Origin: Longispora sp047121295
Lineage (GTDB): Bacteria; Actinomycetota; Actinomycetes; Mycobacteriales; Micromonosporaceae
Direction of reading: 5' to 3'
DNA: 64,000 bases
NCBI RefSeq assembly: GCF_047121295.1
Contig: NZ_CP139447.1
Span: 1,860,001 to 1,924,000 of the forward strand
Below, piece by piece: positions 25,868 to 34,822 of this stretch (position 1 is the first letter of the stretch; the number at the start of each line of letters is the position of its first letter). The notes beneath the pieces are model-generated. The model saw only the letters and a program-made list of their open reading frames with translations, made no database searches and had not been told where the DNA came from. The translations under genes and the position numbers were made by a program.

Positions 25868-26865
25868 GGCCGGGCGCCGAGCAGCGCGGCGATCAGCGGT
25901 GCCGGGTCGACCCCGGCCGGCAGGTCGCTGACCTGGGCGTCGCCCACCTCGATCAGCCGCCACGCGCCGTCGGCCCGCTGGGCGAGGTCGGTGGTGACGA
26001 ACCGGGCATCGAACGCCGCGACCAGCGGCCCGACCGCCGACAGGTCCGGCGTGACCGGCTGGTCGGGCGTGTCGGGATGCGGCCCGGTCAGGACCGGCGC
26101 GCCGTCGAGCCACCACACCCGGGCCTCCGCCGGCCGCCGCCCCGACCCGCGCGGGCTCGCGTCGGCGTCGCCCGGATCGTGCGGGCCGCCCGTGCCCGGG
26201 TCGGGGCCCGTGACGTCGCCAGCGTGGCGGTGCCCGGGGCCGTCACCGCCCGGCGCGGGTCGGCGCCCGGCCGGGCCGCGCAGGTCCTCGAAGGCGCGGA
26301 GCACGAGGCCGCCGGCCAGGTCGGTGTCCTGCAACTCCACGAACCGGGACACCACCCGGTGCGCGGCGGCCGTGTCCGCGAGGTCCGGGATGTGGCACGC
26401 GGTGGCCCACTCGTGCTTGCGGGACTTGACGTAGTCCTTGACCAGCCCGGGGCCGGCGGGCAGCCCCGCGGCGAGGGCCGCGACGTCCCCGGGGGCCACC
26501 GGCACGCCGGGCGACCACGGCAGCCACGCGCTGGCGGGCGTGACCTCGGCGAACGCGTCGTACCAGCCGGGGAGCTCGTGGGCCGCGCGGTACATGTCCG
26601 GGCTCGTGCGCAGGGTCGCGCCCCGGGCGGCGAGCGCCGTGGCCAGGGCCGCGTAGTGCGGAGTGGGGATCATCCAGCCCCGGTACCAGAGCGGGCCGCG
26701 GTCGCGCGGGACCCGACCGGTGGCGGTGGCCGGGTCGCCGGCGAGCAGAGCGTCGTGGTCGAGGAGTGCGACCGTGCCGCCGAGGTCGCGGACCGTGGCC
26801 GCCTCGGCGGCGAAGTGCGGGTCGACGCGCCGGGGGTGCAGGGGGTCGGCGCAGTAGAGGAACAT
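25864..26865 (-). CDS. ATP-grasp domain protein (DUF4343-like)
   Basis: 333 residues. The N-terminal half (FLYCADPLHPRRVDPHFAAE, then LWYRGWMIPTPHYAALATAL) and the central lysine-containing stretch GLVKDYVKSRKHEW fit the ATP-grasp-type DUF4343 layout. The C-terminal DGAWRLIEVGDAQVSDLP matches the metal-binding strand of that fold. Members ligate a carboxylate to an amine or thiol using ATP; the substrate here is unknown. A Gly/Pro/His-rich insertion (about 26105-26290) interrupts the fold between FEDLRG and ARVWWLDG. Start ATG at 26865. It is transcribed with the SPOR-like gene. Confidence 0.75.
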   Translation of the reverse strand: MFLYCADPLHPRRVDPHFAAEAATVRDLGGTVALLDHDALLAGDPATATGRVPRDRGPLWYRGWMIPTPHYAALATALAARGATLRTSPDMYRAAHELPGWYDAFAEVTPASAWLPWSPGVPVAPGDVAALAAGLPAGPGLVKDYVKSRKHEWATACHIPDLADTAAAHRVVSRFVELQDTDLAGGLVLRAFEDLRGPAGRRPAPGGDGPGHRHAGDVTGPDPGTGGPHDPGDADASPRGSGRRPAEARVWWLDGAPVLTGPHPDTPDQPVTPDLSAVGPLVAAFDARFVTTDLAQRADGAWRLIEVGDAQVSDLPAGVDPAPLIAALLGARP

Positions 26866-27054
26866 GCGGCCGAGCCTAGCCACGCGGCCCCGACCCGGCA
26901 GCCGAGAATCCGGCGCCACTCTCCGCCCCGTCACCGGGCGCCGAGCGGTGGCCGCCGAGGTCGTGACCGTCGGGAGACACGTGTCGGCAAGGGGGATTCT
27001 GGGTAGGCCAACCGGAGGGCCGGCTGTCCGGCCGGTCCGAGGAAGGGGCAGGTC

Positions 27055-27264
27055 ATGAGTGGGGCACACCGCCAGCAGGGTGACGACACCGACCCGCTGG
27101 CCGACGGTTCCGTACCGGCGGAGGACGACGCCCGGCTGCGCCGGCCCGACGACGACACCCTCGAGGGGCTCGACGTCGAGCACGGTGCCGAGGTGAGCGC
27201 GGAGGACATCCGGGTGGACGCGGAGGCCCGGGCGGCGACGTTGTTCCCGCACCGGCCGATGTGA
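27055..27264 (+). CDS. Small acidic hypothetical protein
   Basis: 69 residues, highly acidic and probably disordered (DDTDPLADGSVPAEDDARLR, then a C-terminal helix EDIRVDAEARAATLF). A good ribosome-binding site (AGGAAGGGGC) precedes the ATG. It lies directly upstream of the Zur-type box and the CobW/MRF-like gene. No family recognised; I call it real because of the ribosome-binding site and codon bias. Confidence 0.55.
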   Translation: MSGAHRQQGDDTDPLADGSVPAEDDARLRRPDDDTLEGLDVEHGAEVSAEDIRVDAEARAATLFPHRPM

Positions 27265-27277
27265 GTACCAATTGAAA

Positions 27278-27292
27278 TGAAAACCATTTCCA
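27278..27292 (+). promoter_or_regulatory. Zur-type zinc-responsive operator
   Basis: TGAAAACCATTTCCA is a 15-bp near-palindrome that closely resembles the actinobacterial Zur box (TGAAAATGATTTTCA type). It ends six bases before the first possible start codon of the CobW/MRF-like gene, where a bound repressor would block transcription or a near-leaderless start. Confidence 0.65.
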
Positions 27293-27298
27293 TATAGG

Positions 27299-28687
27299 GT
27301 GACCGGGGTGACGCCCGAAACAGACAGCCCGCGCGCCCCGGTCACGCTGCTGGCCGGCCTGCGCTCCCGTGCCACGGTCGCCGTGTCCGCGCTGCTCACA
27401 GACGCGGACCCCACCCTGCTCGTCGTCGCGCACGACCTGACCGACGCCGGTCGCGGCGACCGGCATCCTGGCACCGGCGACCTCATCCGGCGGATCGTCT
27501 ACGACGCGGCCGGCATCGTCGAGGTCGAGTCCGTGCCGGTCCGGGACGGTTGCGTGGCGTGCACGGTCCGCGAGACGGGGCCGGCCGCGCTCGGCCGGCT
27601 GGCCGCCGCCCACCCCGGCCGCCCGCTCCTGCTCGTGCTGCCCGAGGCGGTCGAGCCGGAGCTGATCGCCCCGGCGATCGCCGGCTGGGCCCGGCCGCCG
27701 GCGGGCGACCGGCGACCGGACCGCCCGGCAGGCCCCGGCCGGGCTCCCGGTTTTGCGCCGGAGCCCGCCGCGCGCAATGCCGGCCCGGCCGTCGACGACG
27801 GGCCTGGCCGGGAGCGGATCGCCGGGCCGGGCCTCGGACAGCCCGCCGGGCCCCGGGCCGGGGCGGGGCTCGTCGTGCGGTCCGTGATCGCGGCCGTCGA
27901 CCCGGAGTTGCTGCTCGCCGACCTCGGTACCACCGACGACCTCGCCGACCACGGCCTGTCCACCGCGCGCGGCGACCTCCGCACGGTCGCCGAGGTTGTG
28001 GCCCGGCAGGTCGAGTACGCCGACACCGTCGTCCTGTGCGCCGCCCCCGACGCGCCCGACGACCTGGTCCGGACCGCCGCCGCCGTCCTGCGCGGCCTCG
28101 CCCCGTGGGCCCGGCTGCTGGAGGAGCCGACCGGCGCCGGCCTGCTGCGGACGGGCCGGCACGACCCGCACGGGTGCGGTACGGCCGCGCGGGGGCTGGA
28201 GGGGCTGCCGGTCGGCGCGGAGTACACGGAGCACGGGGTCACCGGCACCGTCTTCCGGAGCCGCCGGCCGTTCCACCCCGACCGGCTCAACGACGCGCTC
28301 GGTGCCGTCACGGACGCGGCGCTGCGGACCCGGGGACACTGCTGGATCGCCACCCGGCCCGACCTGGCGCTGATCTGGGAGTCGGCCGGCGGCGGCCTGT
28401 CGATCGGCGCGCACGGCCCGTGGCTCGCCGCGCTGCCGGACGACCTGTGGCCGTGCGTCAGCGCCCAGCGCCGGGCGCTCGCCGCCGCCGACTGGAACCC
28501 GTACTACGGCGACCGGCGCACCGAGCTCGCCTTCGTCGGCCTCGGGCTCGACGTCGCCGCCCTGCACCGCACGCTCGGCGGGTGCCTGCTCACCGACGCT
28601 GAACTCGCCGAGGGGGCCGACGGGTGGCGGGCGCTGGCGGACCCGTTCGCGGGGTGTTTCGGGGTACCCGATGAATCCGCGCCCTGA
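27299..28687 (+). CDS. CobW/MRF-like protein, probably Zur-regulated
   Basis: 462 residues. The N-terminus VTLLAGLRSRATVAVSALL sits where CobW-family GTPases have their P-loop but lacks the GxxGxGKT residues, as do mycobacterial-type MRF (ribosome-hibernation-factor-recruiting) proteins. A CxxC metal motif (GCVACTVRE) and a CobW C-terminal domain (FHPDRLNDALG to HCWIATRP, then DWNPYYGDRRTELAFVG) are present. MRF proteins are induced under zinc starvation and link zinc-free ribosomes to hibernation; the Zur-type box just upstream fits that. A Gly/Pro/Arg-rich insertion (about 27690-27880) breaks the N-terminal domain. The start is GTG at 27299 or 27308. Confidence 0.75.
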   Translation: MTGVTPETDSPRAPVTLLAGLRSRATVAVSALLTDADPTLLVVAHDLTDAGRGDRHPGTGDLIRRIVYDAAGIVEVESVPVRDGCVACTVRETGPAALGRLAAAHPGRPLLLVLPEAVEPELIAPAIAGWARPPAGDRRPDRPAGPGRAPGFAPEPAARNAGPAVDDGPGRERIAGPGLGQPAGPRAGAGLVVRSVIAAVDPELLLADLGTTDDLADHGLSTARGDLRTVAEVVARQVEYADTVVLCAAPDAPDDLVRTAAAVLRGLAPWARLLEEPTGAGLLRTGRHDPHGCGTAARGLEGLPVGAEYTEHGVTGTVFRSRRPFHPDRLNDALGAVTDAALRTRGHCWIATRPDLALIWESAGGGLSIGAHGPWLAALPDDLWPCVSAQRRALAAADWNPYYGDRRTELAFVGLGLDVAALHRTLGGCLLTDAELAEGADGWRALADPFAGCFGVPDESAP

Positions 28688-28739
28688 AAGACCGCCGCGC
28701 CGCGCGGTCGGGCCCGGTCCGGGTCCCGGACATGGCGAA

Positions 28740-28762
28740 GGGCCCCTCCACCGGAGAGGCCC
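28740..28762 (-). terminator. Hairpin terminator of the osmoprotectant operon
   Basis: GGGCCCCTCC and GGAGAGGCCC pair over nine of ten positions with a 3-nt loop, 12 bp beyond the stop of the binding-protein gene. Confidence 0.55.
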
Positions 28763-28774
28763 CTCGCGGGAGGA

Positions 28775-29683
28775 CTACGCCAGGCCGACGGACTTCAGCC
28801 ACTCCTTGGCGACCTTGTCCGGGTCCTGCTTGTCGACGGACACCTTGCGCATCAGCTGGGTGAGCGTCGCCGTGTCGAGCTTCGGCGCGATGCCGTTCAG
28901 CACGGTGCGGGCCTTGTCGCCCACCGCCGCCTTGTTCACCAGCGGGGTGACGTTCTGCGCGCCGAACAGCGCCTTCGGGTCGTCCAGCGACACGAAGCCG
29001 TTGACCTCCAGCGCCGGGTCGGTGGTGAACAGGTTCGCCGCCTGGATGTCACCCTTCTTCAGGGCCGACACGGTGATCGGGCCGGCGACGTCGAGGGACT
29101 TGAACTCCTTGAAGTCCAGGCCGTAGACGTCCTTCAGGCCGACGATGCCCTGCCGGCGGGTCTTGAACTCCGGCGGACCGCCGATGACCAGGTCCTTGGC
29201 GACCGGGGCGAGATCGGAGATCGACTTCAGGTTGTACTTCGCGGCCGTCTCCTTCGTGACCGTCACCGAGTCCTTGTCCTCGGCCTTCGCCGAGTCCAAC
29301 AGCTCGACGGCCGCCGGGAGCTTGGCCTTCAGCGCCGTGTTCACGTCGGCCGTGGTGGCCGCCGCGTTCTGCTTGTCGAGGTAGGACAGCAGCGCCCCGT
29401 TGTACTCGGGGAGCACGGACAGGCCGCCGCTCTCCAACTGCTTGTAGATGACCTCGCGGCTACCGATGTTGAGCTTGCGCTCGACCTTGATGCCCTTGGC
29501 CTCCAGCGCGCCGGCGTAGATCTCGGCGAGCAGGACGTTCTCGGTGAAGTTCGCGGACCCGACGATGACGGTGCCGTTGTCAGCCGGCTTGTTCTTGTCG
29601 TCGATCGGGTTGTTCCCGCCACAGGCGGCGAGCGCGAAGAGTGCCAGCAGCGCACACACTGCGCCGCGCAGATTGCGGACCAT
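28775..29683 (-). CDS. Glycine betaine/choline-type ABC transporter binding lipoprotein
   Basis: 302 residues. The lipoprotein signal peptide ends in a lipobox (ALAAC), giving a membrane-anchored cysteine. The mature protein begins IVGSANFTENVLLAEIYAGA and continues with SGGLSVLPEYNGALLSYL, both typical of the OpuAC/ProX family (periplasmic-binding type 2) that captures quaternary ammonium osmoprotectants. GAGGAG lies six bases upstream of the ATG. It is the last gene of a four-gene operon; the upstream permease stop overlaps its start by one base (TAATG). Confidence 0.93.
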   Translation of the reverse strand: MVRNLRGAVCALLALFALAACGGNNPIDDKNKPADNGTVIVGSANFTENVLLAEIYAGALEAKGIKVERKLNIGSREVIYKQLESGGLSVLPEYNGALLSYLDKQNAAATTADVNTALKAKLPAAVELLDSAKAEDKDSVTVTKETAAKYNLKSISDLAPVAKDLVIGGPPEFKTRRQGIVGLKDVYGLDFKEFKSLDVAGPITVSALKKGDIQAANLFTTDPALEVNGFVSLDDPKALFGAQNVTPLVNKAAVGDKARTVLNGIAPKLDTATLTQLMRKVSVDKQDPDKVAKEWLKSVGLA

Positions 29684-30345
29684 TACTCTCCTCGAGTTCT
29701 CTTCACGATGAGTTTTCTCACCGCGACGAAGGCCGCCTCGGTACCGAGGGCGAGCCCCACGACGATCACCGTGCCGCCGGCGAAGGCGGGGTGGTCCCGG
29801 CGCGCGAGACCGTCGAAGATGAAGCGCCCCAGCCCGCCGAGCCCCACGTACGCGGCGACGGTGGCCGTGGACACGATCTGGATGGCGGCGGTGCGCAGTC
29901 CGGTCATGATCAGGGGGACGGCCAGCGGCGCCTCGACCTGCCACAACACCTGGCCGCCGCGCATGCCCATGCCCCGGGCGGCGTCGACCGTCTCCGGCGA
30001 GACCTGCCGGACCCCGGCGTACGTGTTGACCAGGATCGACGGGATCGCCAGCACCACGAGGGCGGTGAGCACCGGCAGCAGCCCGATCCCGGTCAGGGTC
30101 ACGACCAGCACCAGGACCCCGGCGGTGGGCAGCGCGCGGGCGCCGTTCGACAGGTTCACCACGAAGAAGCTGCCCCGCCCGGTGTGCCCGATCAGCAGGC
30201 CGAGCGGGATCGCCACGGCGGCGGCGATCAACAACGACAGCAGCGTGTAGTAGATGTGCTCGCCGAGCCGGACCGGGATGCCGTCCGGACCGTGCCACTG
30301 CGCCGACTGGAGGAACCAGTGCCAGGCGTCGATCAGGATGCTCAT
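29683..30345 (-). CDS. Osmoprotectant ABC transporter permease
   Basis: 220 residues with about six membrane helices. The binding-protein-dependent permease signature is in LPTAGVLVLVVTLTGIG, then the EAA-loop region (ETVDAARGMGMRGGQVLW, VEAPLAVPLIMTGLR), then TATVAAYVGLGGLG. It matches OpuBD/OpuCD or ProW-type permeases. It starts at 30345 and overlaps the previous gene by ATGA. Confidence 0.92.
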   Translation of the reverse strand: MSILIDAWHWFLQSAQWHGPDGIPVRLGEHIYYTLLSLLIAAAVAIPLGLLIGHTGRGSFFVVNLSNGARALPTAGVLVLVVTLTGIGLLPVLTALVVLAIPSILVNTYAGVRQVSPETVDAARGMGMRGGQVLWQVEAPLAVPLIMTGLRTAAIQIVSTATVAAYVGLGGLGRFIFDGLARRDHPAFAGGTVIVVGLALGTEAAFVAVRKLIVKRTRGE

Positions 30346-30971
30346 CGCCGGCTCCACGGGGTCAGCAGCCGCTGGGTGAGCACCAGCACGACGTCGGCCG
30401 CCAGCGCGAGGACCACGGTCAGCACGATGCCGACCACGATCGGGGTGAGGAACGCGCGTTGCAGGCCGTCCGTGAACAGCTTGCCCAACCCGCCGAACCC
30501 GATCAGCGCCCCCACCGACACCAGGCTGATGTTGGACACCGTCGCGATCCGCAGCCCGGCGAACACGACCGGCAGCGCGATCGGCAGCTCGACCTGGACC
30601 AGCCGCCGGACCGCGCCGAAGCCCATCGCGACCGCCGACTGGCGCACCGAGTCGGGCACGCCGCGCAGGCCGTCCACCACGTTGCGGACCAGCACCGACA
30701 GCGTGTAGACCGTCAACGGGGCGATCACGGTCGCGATGTTCAGGCCGGTGAACTCGAGCATGATGGCGAACAGCACGAGGGACGGCAGTGCGTACAGCGC
30801 GCTCGTGCAGGCGATCACCAGCCCGTACAACCGGGGCCAGCGGGCGCATGCCACGCCCAGCGGCAGCGAGATCAACAGGCCGAACAGCACCGGCGGAACC
30901 GCCATCTTCAGGTGCTCGGACATCAGGTCGCCGAAGTAGCCGTAGTGGTCGCCGATCCAGGGCCAGTTCAC
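30342..30971 (-). CDS. Osmoprotectant ABC transporter permease
   Basis: 209 residues, a paralogue of the next permease in the operon. Membrane helices include VPPVLFGLLISLPLGVA and the EAA loop in DSVRQSAVAMGFGAVRRLVQ, with ALIGFGGLGKLFTDG at the C-terminal side. The GTG start at 30971 overlaps the TGA of the ATPase gene (GTGA). The two permeases probably form a heterodimer. Confidence 0.92.
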   Translation of the reverse strand: MNWPWIGDHYGYFGDLMSEHLKMAVPPVLFGLLISLPLGVACARWPRLYGLVIACTSALYALPSLVLFAIMLEFTGLNIATVIAPLTVYTLSVLVRNVVDGLRGVPDSVRQSAVAMGFGAVRRLVQVELPIALPVVFAGLRIATVSNISLVSVGALIGFGGLGKLFTDGLQRAFLTPIVVGIVLTVVLALAADVVLVLTQRLLTPWSRR

Positions 30972-32098
30972 GGTGTACTCGCGTGGATCGCGGCCAGCGA
31001 CACCGTCCCCACCAGCCGCCCGTCGGCGTCCACGGCCACCGCGAGCGCCGCCGGGGACATCACGGCGCTGTCCAGGGCACCGCGCATCGAGTCCTCCTCC
31101 AGCCGGAACACCCGCCCGATCGGGCTGACCGCCGCCCCGGACACCTCGCCCGTCTCCGCCAGGTCCGCGACCTTCGCCCAGCCCAGCGGCCGGGTGTGCG
31201 GGTCGAGGACCAGCAGCCACTCCGAGTCGTGCTGGCCGGCGATCTGCCGGGCCCGGGCCACCGGGGTGTGGGCCGTGACCGCCGGGCCGTCCACCGCCGT
31301 CAACGCCACGGCCGACACGGTCGACAGCCGGCGCAGCCCCCGGTCCGTGCCGAGGAAGTCGTCCACATACGCGTCCCTGGGCGCGGCGAGCAGGCGCTCC
31401 GGCGTGTCGTACTGCACGAGGCCGCCGCCCGGGCGGAACACCCCCACCTTGTCGCCCAGCCGGATCGCCTCGTCGATGTCGTGCGTGACGAACACGATGG
31501 TCTTGCGCAGGTGCTTCTGCAGGCCCAGCAGCTCGTCCTGCAGGGCGGCGCGGACCACCGGGTCGACGGCGCTGAACGGCTCGTCCATCAGCAGGATCGG
31601 CGGGTCGGCCGCCAGCGCCCGGGCCACCCCGACCCGCTGCTGCTGGCCGCCGGAGAGCTGGTGCGGATACCGGTTGGCGTGCTCGGCCGGCAGGCCCACC
31701 ATCTCCAGCAGCTCCAGCGCCCGGGCCCTCGCCTTCCTCCGCGACCAGCCGAGCAGCAGCGGGACGGTCGCGATGTTGCGGGCCACGGTGCGGTGCGGGA
31801 ACAGGCCGGCCTGCTGGATCACATAGCCGATCTTCCGGCGCAGGGTCGGCGGGTCGGAGTCGTGCACGTCCACGCCGTCGATCAGGATCCGGCCGCCGGT
31901 CGGCTCGATCATCCGGTTGATCATGCGCAGGGTGGTGGTCTTGCCGCAGCCCGAGGCGCCCACGAGAACGGTGATCCGGCCGGCGTCGATGTCGAGGTCG
32001 AGGTTGGACACGGCGACCGTGCCGTCGGGGAAACGCTTCGTGACCTGCTCGAATCGGATCAAGACCCGCCCCCCGGGACCATGAACAAGACGATTCAT
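30968..32098 (-). CDS. Osmoprotectant ABC transporter ATPase with C-terminal CBS-like region
   Basis: About 376 residues. Walker A GASGCGKTT, Q-loop IQQAGLFPH, signature LSGGQQQRVGVARAL, Walker B ILLMDEPFSAVDP and H-loop FVTHDIDEA are all intact. The C-terminal roughly 120 residues carry CBS-type repeats (ARQIAGQHDSEWLLVLDP, then AVAVDADGRLVGTVSLAAI), as in OpuA/OpuC ATPases where they sense ionic strength. The start is uncertain: ATG at 32098 lacks a clear ribosome-binding site, and a TTG at 32062 preceded by a G-rich stretch gives a family-typical N-terminus. First gene of the operon. Confidence 0.9.
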   Translation of the reverse strand: MNRLVHGPGGRVLIRFEQVTKRFPDGTVAVSNLDLDIDAGRITVLVGASGCGKTTTLRMINRMIEPTGGRILIDGVDVHDSDPPTLRRKIGYVIQQAGLFPHRTVARNIATVPLLLGWSRRKARARALELLEMVGLPAEHANRYPHQLSGGQQQRVGVARALAADPPILLMDEPFSAVDPVVRAALQDELLGLQKHLRKTIVFVTHDIDEAIRLGDKVGVFRPGGGLVQYDTPERLLAAPRDAYVDDFLGTDRGLRRLSTVSAVALTAVDGPAVTAHTPVARARQIAGQHDSEWLLVLDPHTRPLGWAKVADLAETGEVSGAAVSPIGRVFRLEEDSMRGALDSAVMSPAALAVAVDADGRLVGTVSLAAIHASTP

Positions 32099-32143
32099 CG
32101 TATTCGGCGGGTGTGACAAGACCAAGCAGGTTCACGATGTAGA

Positions 32144-32743
32144 TCAGGTATGCGTGTGCGGTGTCCGGTTATGGGATTGTTCGACCCGCGTTTCCAGCTC
32201 GGCGAGCCGGCTGTGGAACTCGGTCAGCCAGTTCTCCGTCTCCGCGCGCATCGTGTCGTTGACCCCGGAGACGAAGGCGCGGACCACTCCGATCAGCCGG
32301 ATGGTCTCCGCCTGGTCGGGTTCTCCTCCGGCGAGGGTGACCATCTCCTCGGCCCAGGTCAGCTGGTAGTCGGCGAGGAGGCCACGCAGCGCGGTGGCGG
32401 CCGTGAGGTGTCGGGCCCAGGCTGCGGAGAAGCCGAAGAAGCGGTCGAAGCCCATGCAGCCGGCGGCGAGGGCGAGGAGGACGAAGCCCCAGTTGGCGAG
32501 TTCCGGGCGGGCGGCGGCCAGGGAAGCGACGGGGATCGCTCCGCCGAGGGTGGCCAGCACGATGGAGGCGGCCCGGAGGAAGCGGGACTTGCGGGCCTTC
32601 TTCGGCTTGCGGCGCATGTACCAGTCGATGGCGTCCTGGGCGGAGCGCTCGCCCCAGGAGTAGAGGAGGTCGAGGTTCGTCCGGGCCTGGCCGTCCGTCC
32701 AGGTCAGCTCGGGGAAGTCGTTGAGGTGCAGATCCTTGTTCAT
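32144..32743 (-). CDS. SLATT-domain two-transmembrane protein
   Basis: 199 residues. An N-terminal helix region (RTNLDLLYSWGERSAQDAID, then a basic patch MRRKPKKARKSRFLR) precedes two closely spaced membrane helices (AASIVLATLGGAIPVASLAA and NWGFVLLALAAGCMGFD). A cytosolic helical tail with LLADYQLTWAEEMVTLAGG and a C-terminal coiled coil (LAELETRVEQ) follows. This is the layout of SLATT (SMODS- and SLOG-associating two-TM effector) domains, thought to permeabilise the membrane in conflict systems. It is divergent from the caspase gene across a 75-bp gap, which supports a shared role and possibly a shared promoter region. Confidence 0.75.
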   Translation of the reverse strand: MNKDLHLNDFPELTWTDGQARTNLDLLYSWGERSAQDAIDWYMRRKPKKARKSRFLRAASIVLATLGGAIPVASLAAARPELANWGFVLLALAAGCMGFDRFFGFSAAWARHLTAATALRGLLADYQLTWAEEMVTLAGGEPDQAETIRLIGVVRAFVSGVNDTMRAETENWLTEFHSRLAELETRVEQSHNRTPHTHT

Positions 32744-32818
32744 CCATGGCCCTTCAGTCGCTGCGCACCCGGGACTGTAGCCGCCCGTCGCCAGCGGCCG
32801 ACCGCTCCACTGGGGAGC

Positions 32819-34822
32819 ATGACGTATCGTCCGGGCGTGACCGTCCACGCCCTGCTCGTCGGGATCAACGCCTACCCCCTCGGACCCCTGCGCGGCTGCG
32901 TCCCCGATGTCCGCGCCGCCGCCGAGCTCCTCACGCCGGCCGCCGACCTGCGGGTCCTCCTCGACGCCGACGCCACCCGGGCCGCCGTCGTCGACGGCTG
33001 GCGCGGGCACCTCGGGCAGGCCGGGCCGGGAGACAGCGCGCTGTTCTGGTTCTGCGGGCACGGCCGGGCGCAGCGGGTGCACCCGATGTTCGCGCACCTG
33101 GAGCCGAGCGGGCAGTCGCAGGGCCTGGTCACGGTGGACAGTGCCGACGGTACGGTCGCCGACCTGCTCGACATGGAGCTCTCGGTGCTCATCGGGGAGG
33201 TCGCGGCGCGCGGCGCGCACGTCGTGACCGTGCTCGACTGCTGTCACTCCGGCGGGGCGACCCGCGACGGTTCGGTGCTGGTGCGCGGGCTGCCCCGGCT
33301 GGCCGGGCCGACGCCGCTGGACCGGTTGCTGCCCGAGCTGCGCGGGGCGGCGCCGGTGCCCGGGCGGGAGACCCACGTCCGGCTCGCCGCGTGCGGTGAA
33401 CTGCAGCTGGCTTTCGAGAGCGAGATCGACGGGGGGTACCGGGGGCGGTTCAGCCACGCGCTGCTCGCCGGGCTCCGGACGCTGGGCGGGGCGTCCTACC
33501 GGGACCTGACGGCCGCCGTGGCCAGCCGGATCGAGCAGCGCCCCGGGCCGGGCTCGCCGGGGAGCGGGCAGACCCCTTCCGTGTACCCGCCGCTGAGCGC
33601 CCTCATCGAGCAGCCCTTCCTCGGCGGTGCGCTCGGGGGCGGGGCGACCCCGGCGACGCTGCGGTACGGGCCCGACGGGTGGCAGGTCGACCTGGGGTTG
33701 TGCCACGGGCTGGCGGAGGTGGCCGGCGGGCGGGGGGCGGTGTTCGAGGCGGGGCCGCCCGCGCGGGGGGACGGGATGGCGCCGCGGGGTGACGGGATGG
33801 CGCCGCCCTCGCGGGGCCGCGGGACGGCGCCCGCCTCGCAGGGTGACGGGATGGCGCCCGCCCCGCAGGAGCACGGGACGGCGCCCGCCCCGCAGGGGCA
33901 CCCCATGGCGCCCGCCTCGCCCGGTCGGCTCGTGCGGGCCCTGGTCACCGAGCCCGACCGCTCGCTCGTCGAGCCCGTCGGCTGGGCGCCCGAGGTGGGC
34001 ACGCCCTACCCGGTCACCCTGCGCGGCCTGCCCCTCCCGCCGCTGCGGGTCGACCTCGGGCCGGACCCCGGGCTCGCCGAGGCCGTCGCGCGCTGGGCGC
34101 CGTCCGTGCGCGCCGTCGCCGCCGCCGGGGCGGAGCTGCGGGTGTCGGGGACGCCCCACTCGTACCAGATGATGGATCTTGAGGGTTTCGCTCTTGCCGC
34201 CCCCGGTCCCGCGCCGCACGTCGCACGGCAGCTGGAGCACTACGCCTGGTGGCGGCAGCTGCGCGGCCTGCGGAACCCGGCCTCCCGGCTCGCCGGCCTC
34301 GTCGAGCTGCGCGCGGGCACGAGTCCCGGACCTGGCGCGCCGGGGCGGGTGTGGGACGGTTCGGTCCGGCTGAGCTACCGGGGCGCCCAGCCGCCGACCG
34401 TGTTCCTGTCGCTGGTCAACCGGTCCGACGTGCCACTGTGGTGCGTGCTGCTGGACCTCACGGACCGCTACCGCAGCCACGCCGGGCTGTTCCCCGGCGC
34501 GTGGGTCGGGCCGGCCCCGCACCGGGCGGCCGTGCTCGACGGGGAGGCCGTGGCGTTCAGCCTGCCGGTGGGGCAGGCCCCGCTGCCGGGGGCGACGGCG
34601 ACCGACTGGCTGAAGCTGATCGTGTCCGAGACGCCGCTCAACCCGGCGCCGTTCGCGCTGCCGCCGCTGGCCGAGACCAGCAGGTTTCCGGCGGCCACGC
34701 CGGGCGGGTTCCTCGACCTGGGGGCCCTGGGTCCGACCCGGGACGCGGGGGCGGCCGGCGGCCGGGTCGGGGACTGGGCGACGTCGACGGTGCGGGTGGT
34801 GACTACCGTCCCAGGTGGGTGA
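32819..34822 (+). CDS. Caspase-family (peptidase C14) protein
   Basis: 667 residues. The N-terminal caspase fold contains VHALLVGINAYPLGPLRGCV, the catalytic His at about residue 81 (FWFCGHGRAQ) and the catalytic Cys at about 142 (TVLDCCHSGGATRD). The roughly 260-residue caspase domain is followed by a Pro/Gly-rich tandem-repeat linker and a C-terminal beta-rich domain (YTLRGL-type strands, VFLSLVNRSDVPLWCVLLDL) that resembles the DUF4384-like domains found in other bacterial caspases. ATG at 32819 follows GGGGAG. The 3' end overlaps the convergent CHAT gene by 20 bp. Prokaryotic caspases of this type act as death effectors or regulators of conflict systems. Confidence 0.88.
   Translation: MTYRPGVTVHALLVGINAYPLGPLRGCVPDVRAAAELLTPAADLRVLLDADATRAAVVDGWRGHLGQAGPGDSALFWFCGHGRAQRVHPMFAHLEPSGQSQGLVTVDSADGTVADLLDMELSVLIGEVAARGAHVVTVLDCCHSGGATRDGSVLVRGLPRLAGPTPLDRLLPELRGAAPVPGRETHVRLAACGELQLAFESEIDGGYRGRFSHALLAGLRTLGGASYRDLTAAVASRIEQRPGPGSPGSGQTPSVYPPLSALIEQPFLGGALGGGATPATLRYGPDGWQVDLGLCHGLAEVAGGRGAVFEAGPPARGDGMAPRGDGMAPPSRGRGTAPASQGDGMAPAPQEHGTAPAPQGHPMAPASPGRLVRALVTEPDRSLVEPVGWAPEVGTPYPVTLRGLPLPPLRVDLGPDPGLAEAVARWAPSVRAVAAAGAELRVSGTPHSYQMMDLEGFALAAPGPAPHVARQLEHYAWWRQLRGLRNPASRLAGLVELRAGTSPGPGAPGRVWDGSVRLSYRGAQPPTVFLSLVNRSDVPLWCVLLDLTDRYRSHAGLFPGAWVGPAPHRAAVLDGEAVAFSLPVGQAPLPGATATDWLKLIVSETPLNPAPFALPPLAETSRFPAATPGGFLDLGALGPTRDAGAAGGRVGDWATSTVRVVTTVPGG
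33763..33929 (+). repeat. In-frame tandem repeat in the caspase linker
   Basis: About six degenerate 27-30-bp units encode Gly-x-Gly-Met/Thr-Ala-Pro motifs (GDGMAP, GRGTAP, GDGMAP, EHGTAP, GHPMAP). The repeat is coding, keeps the frame, and joins the protease domain to the C-terminal domain. Confidence 0.8.

Noticed and set aside
33763..33929. CRISPR-like short repeat array
   Set aside because: The units are degenerate, contiguous without unique spacers, and keep the reading frame of the caspase gene. It is a coding linker repeat.
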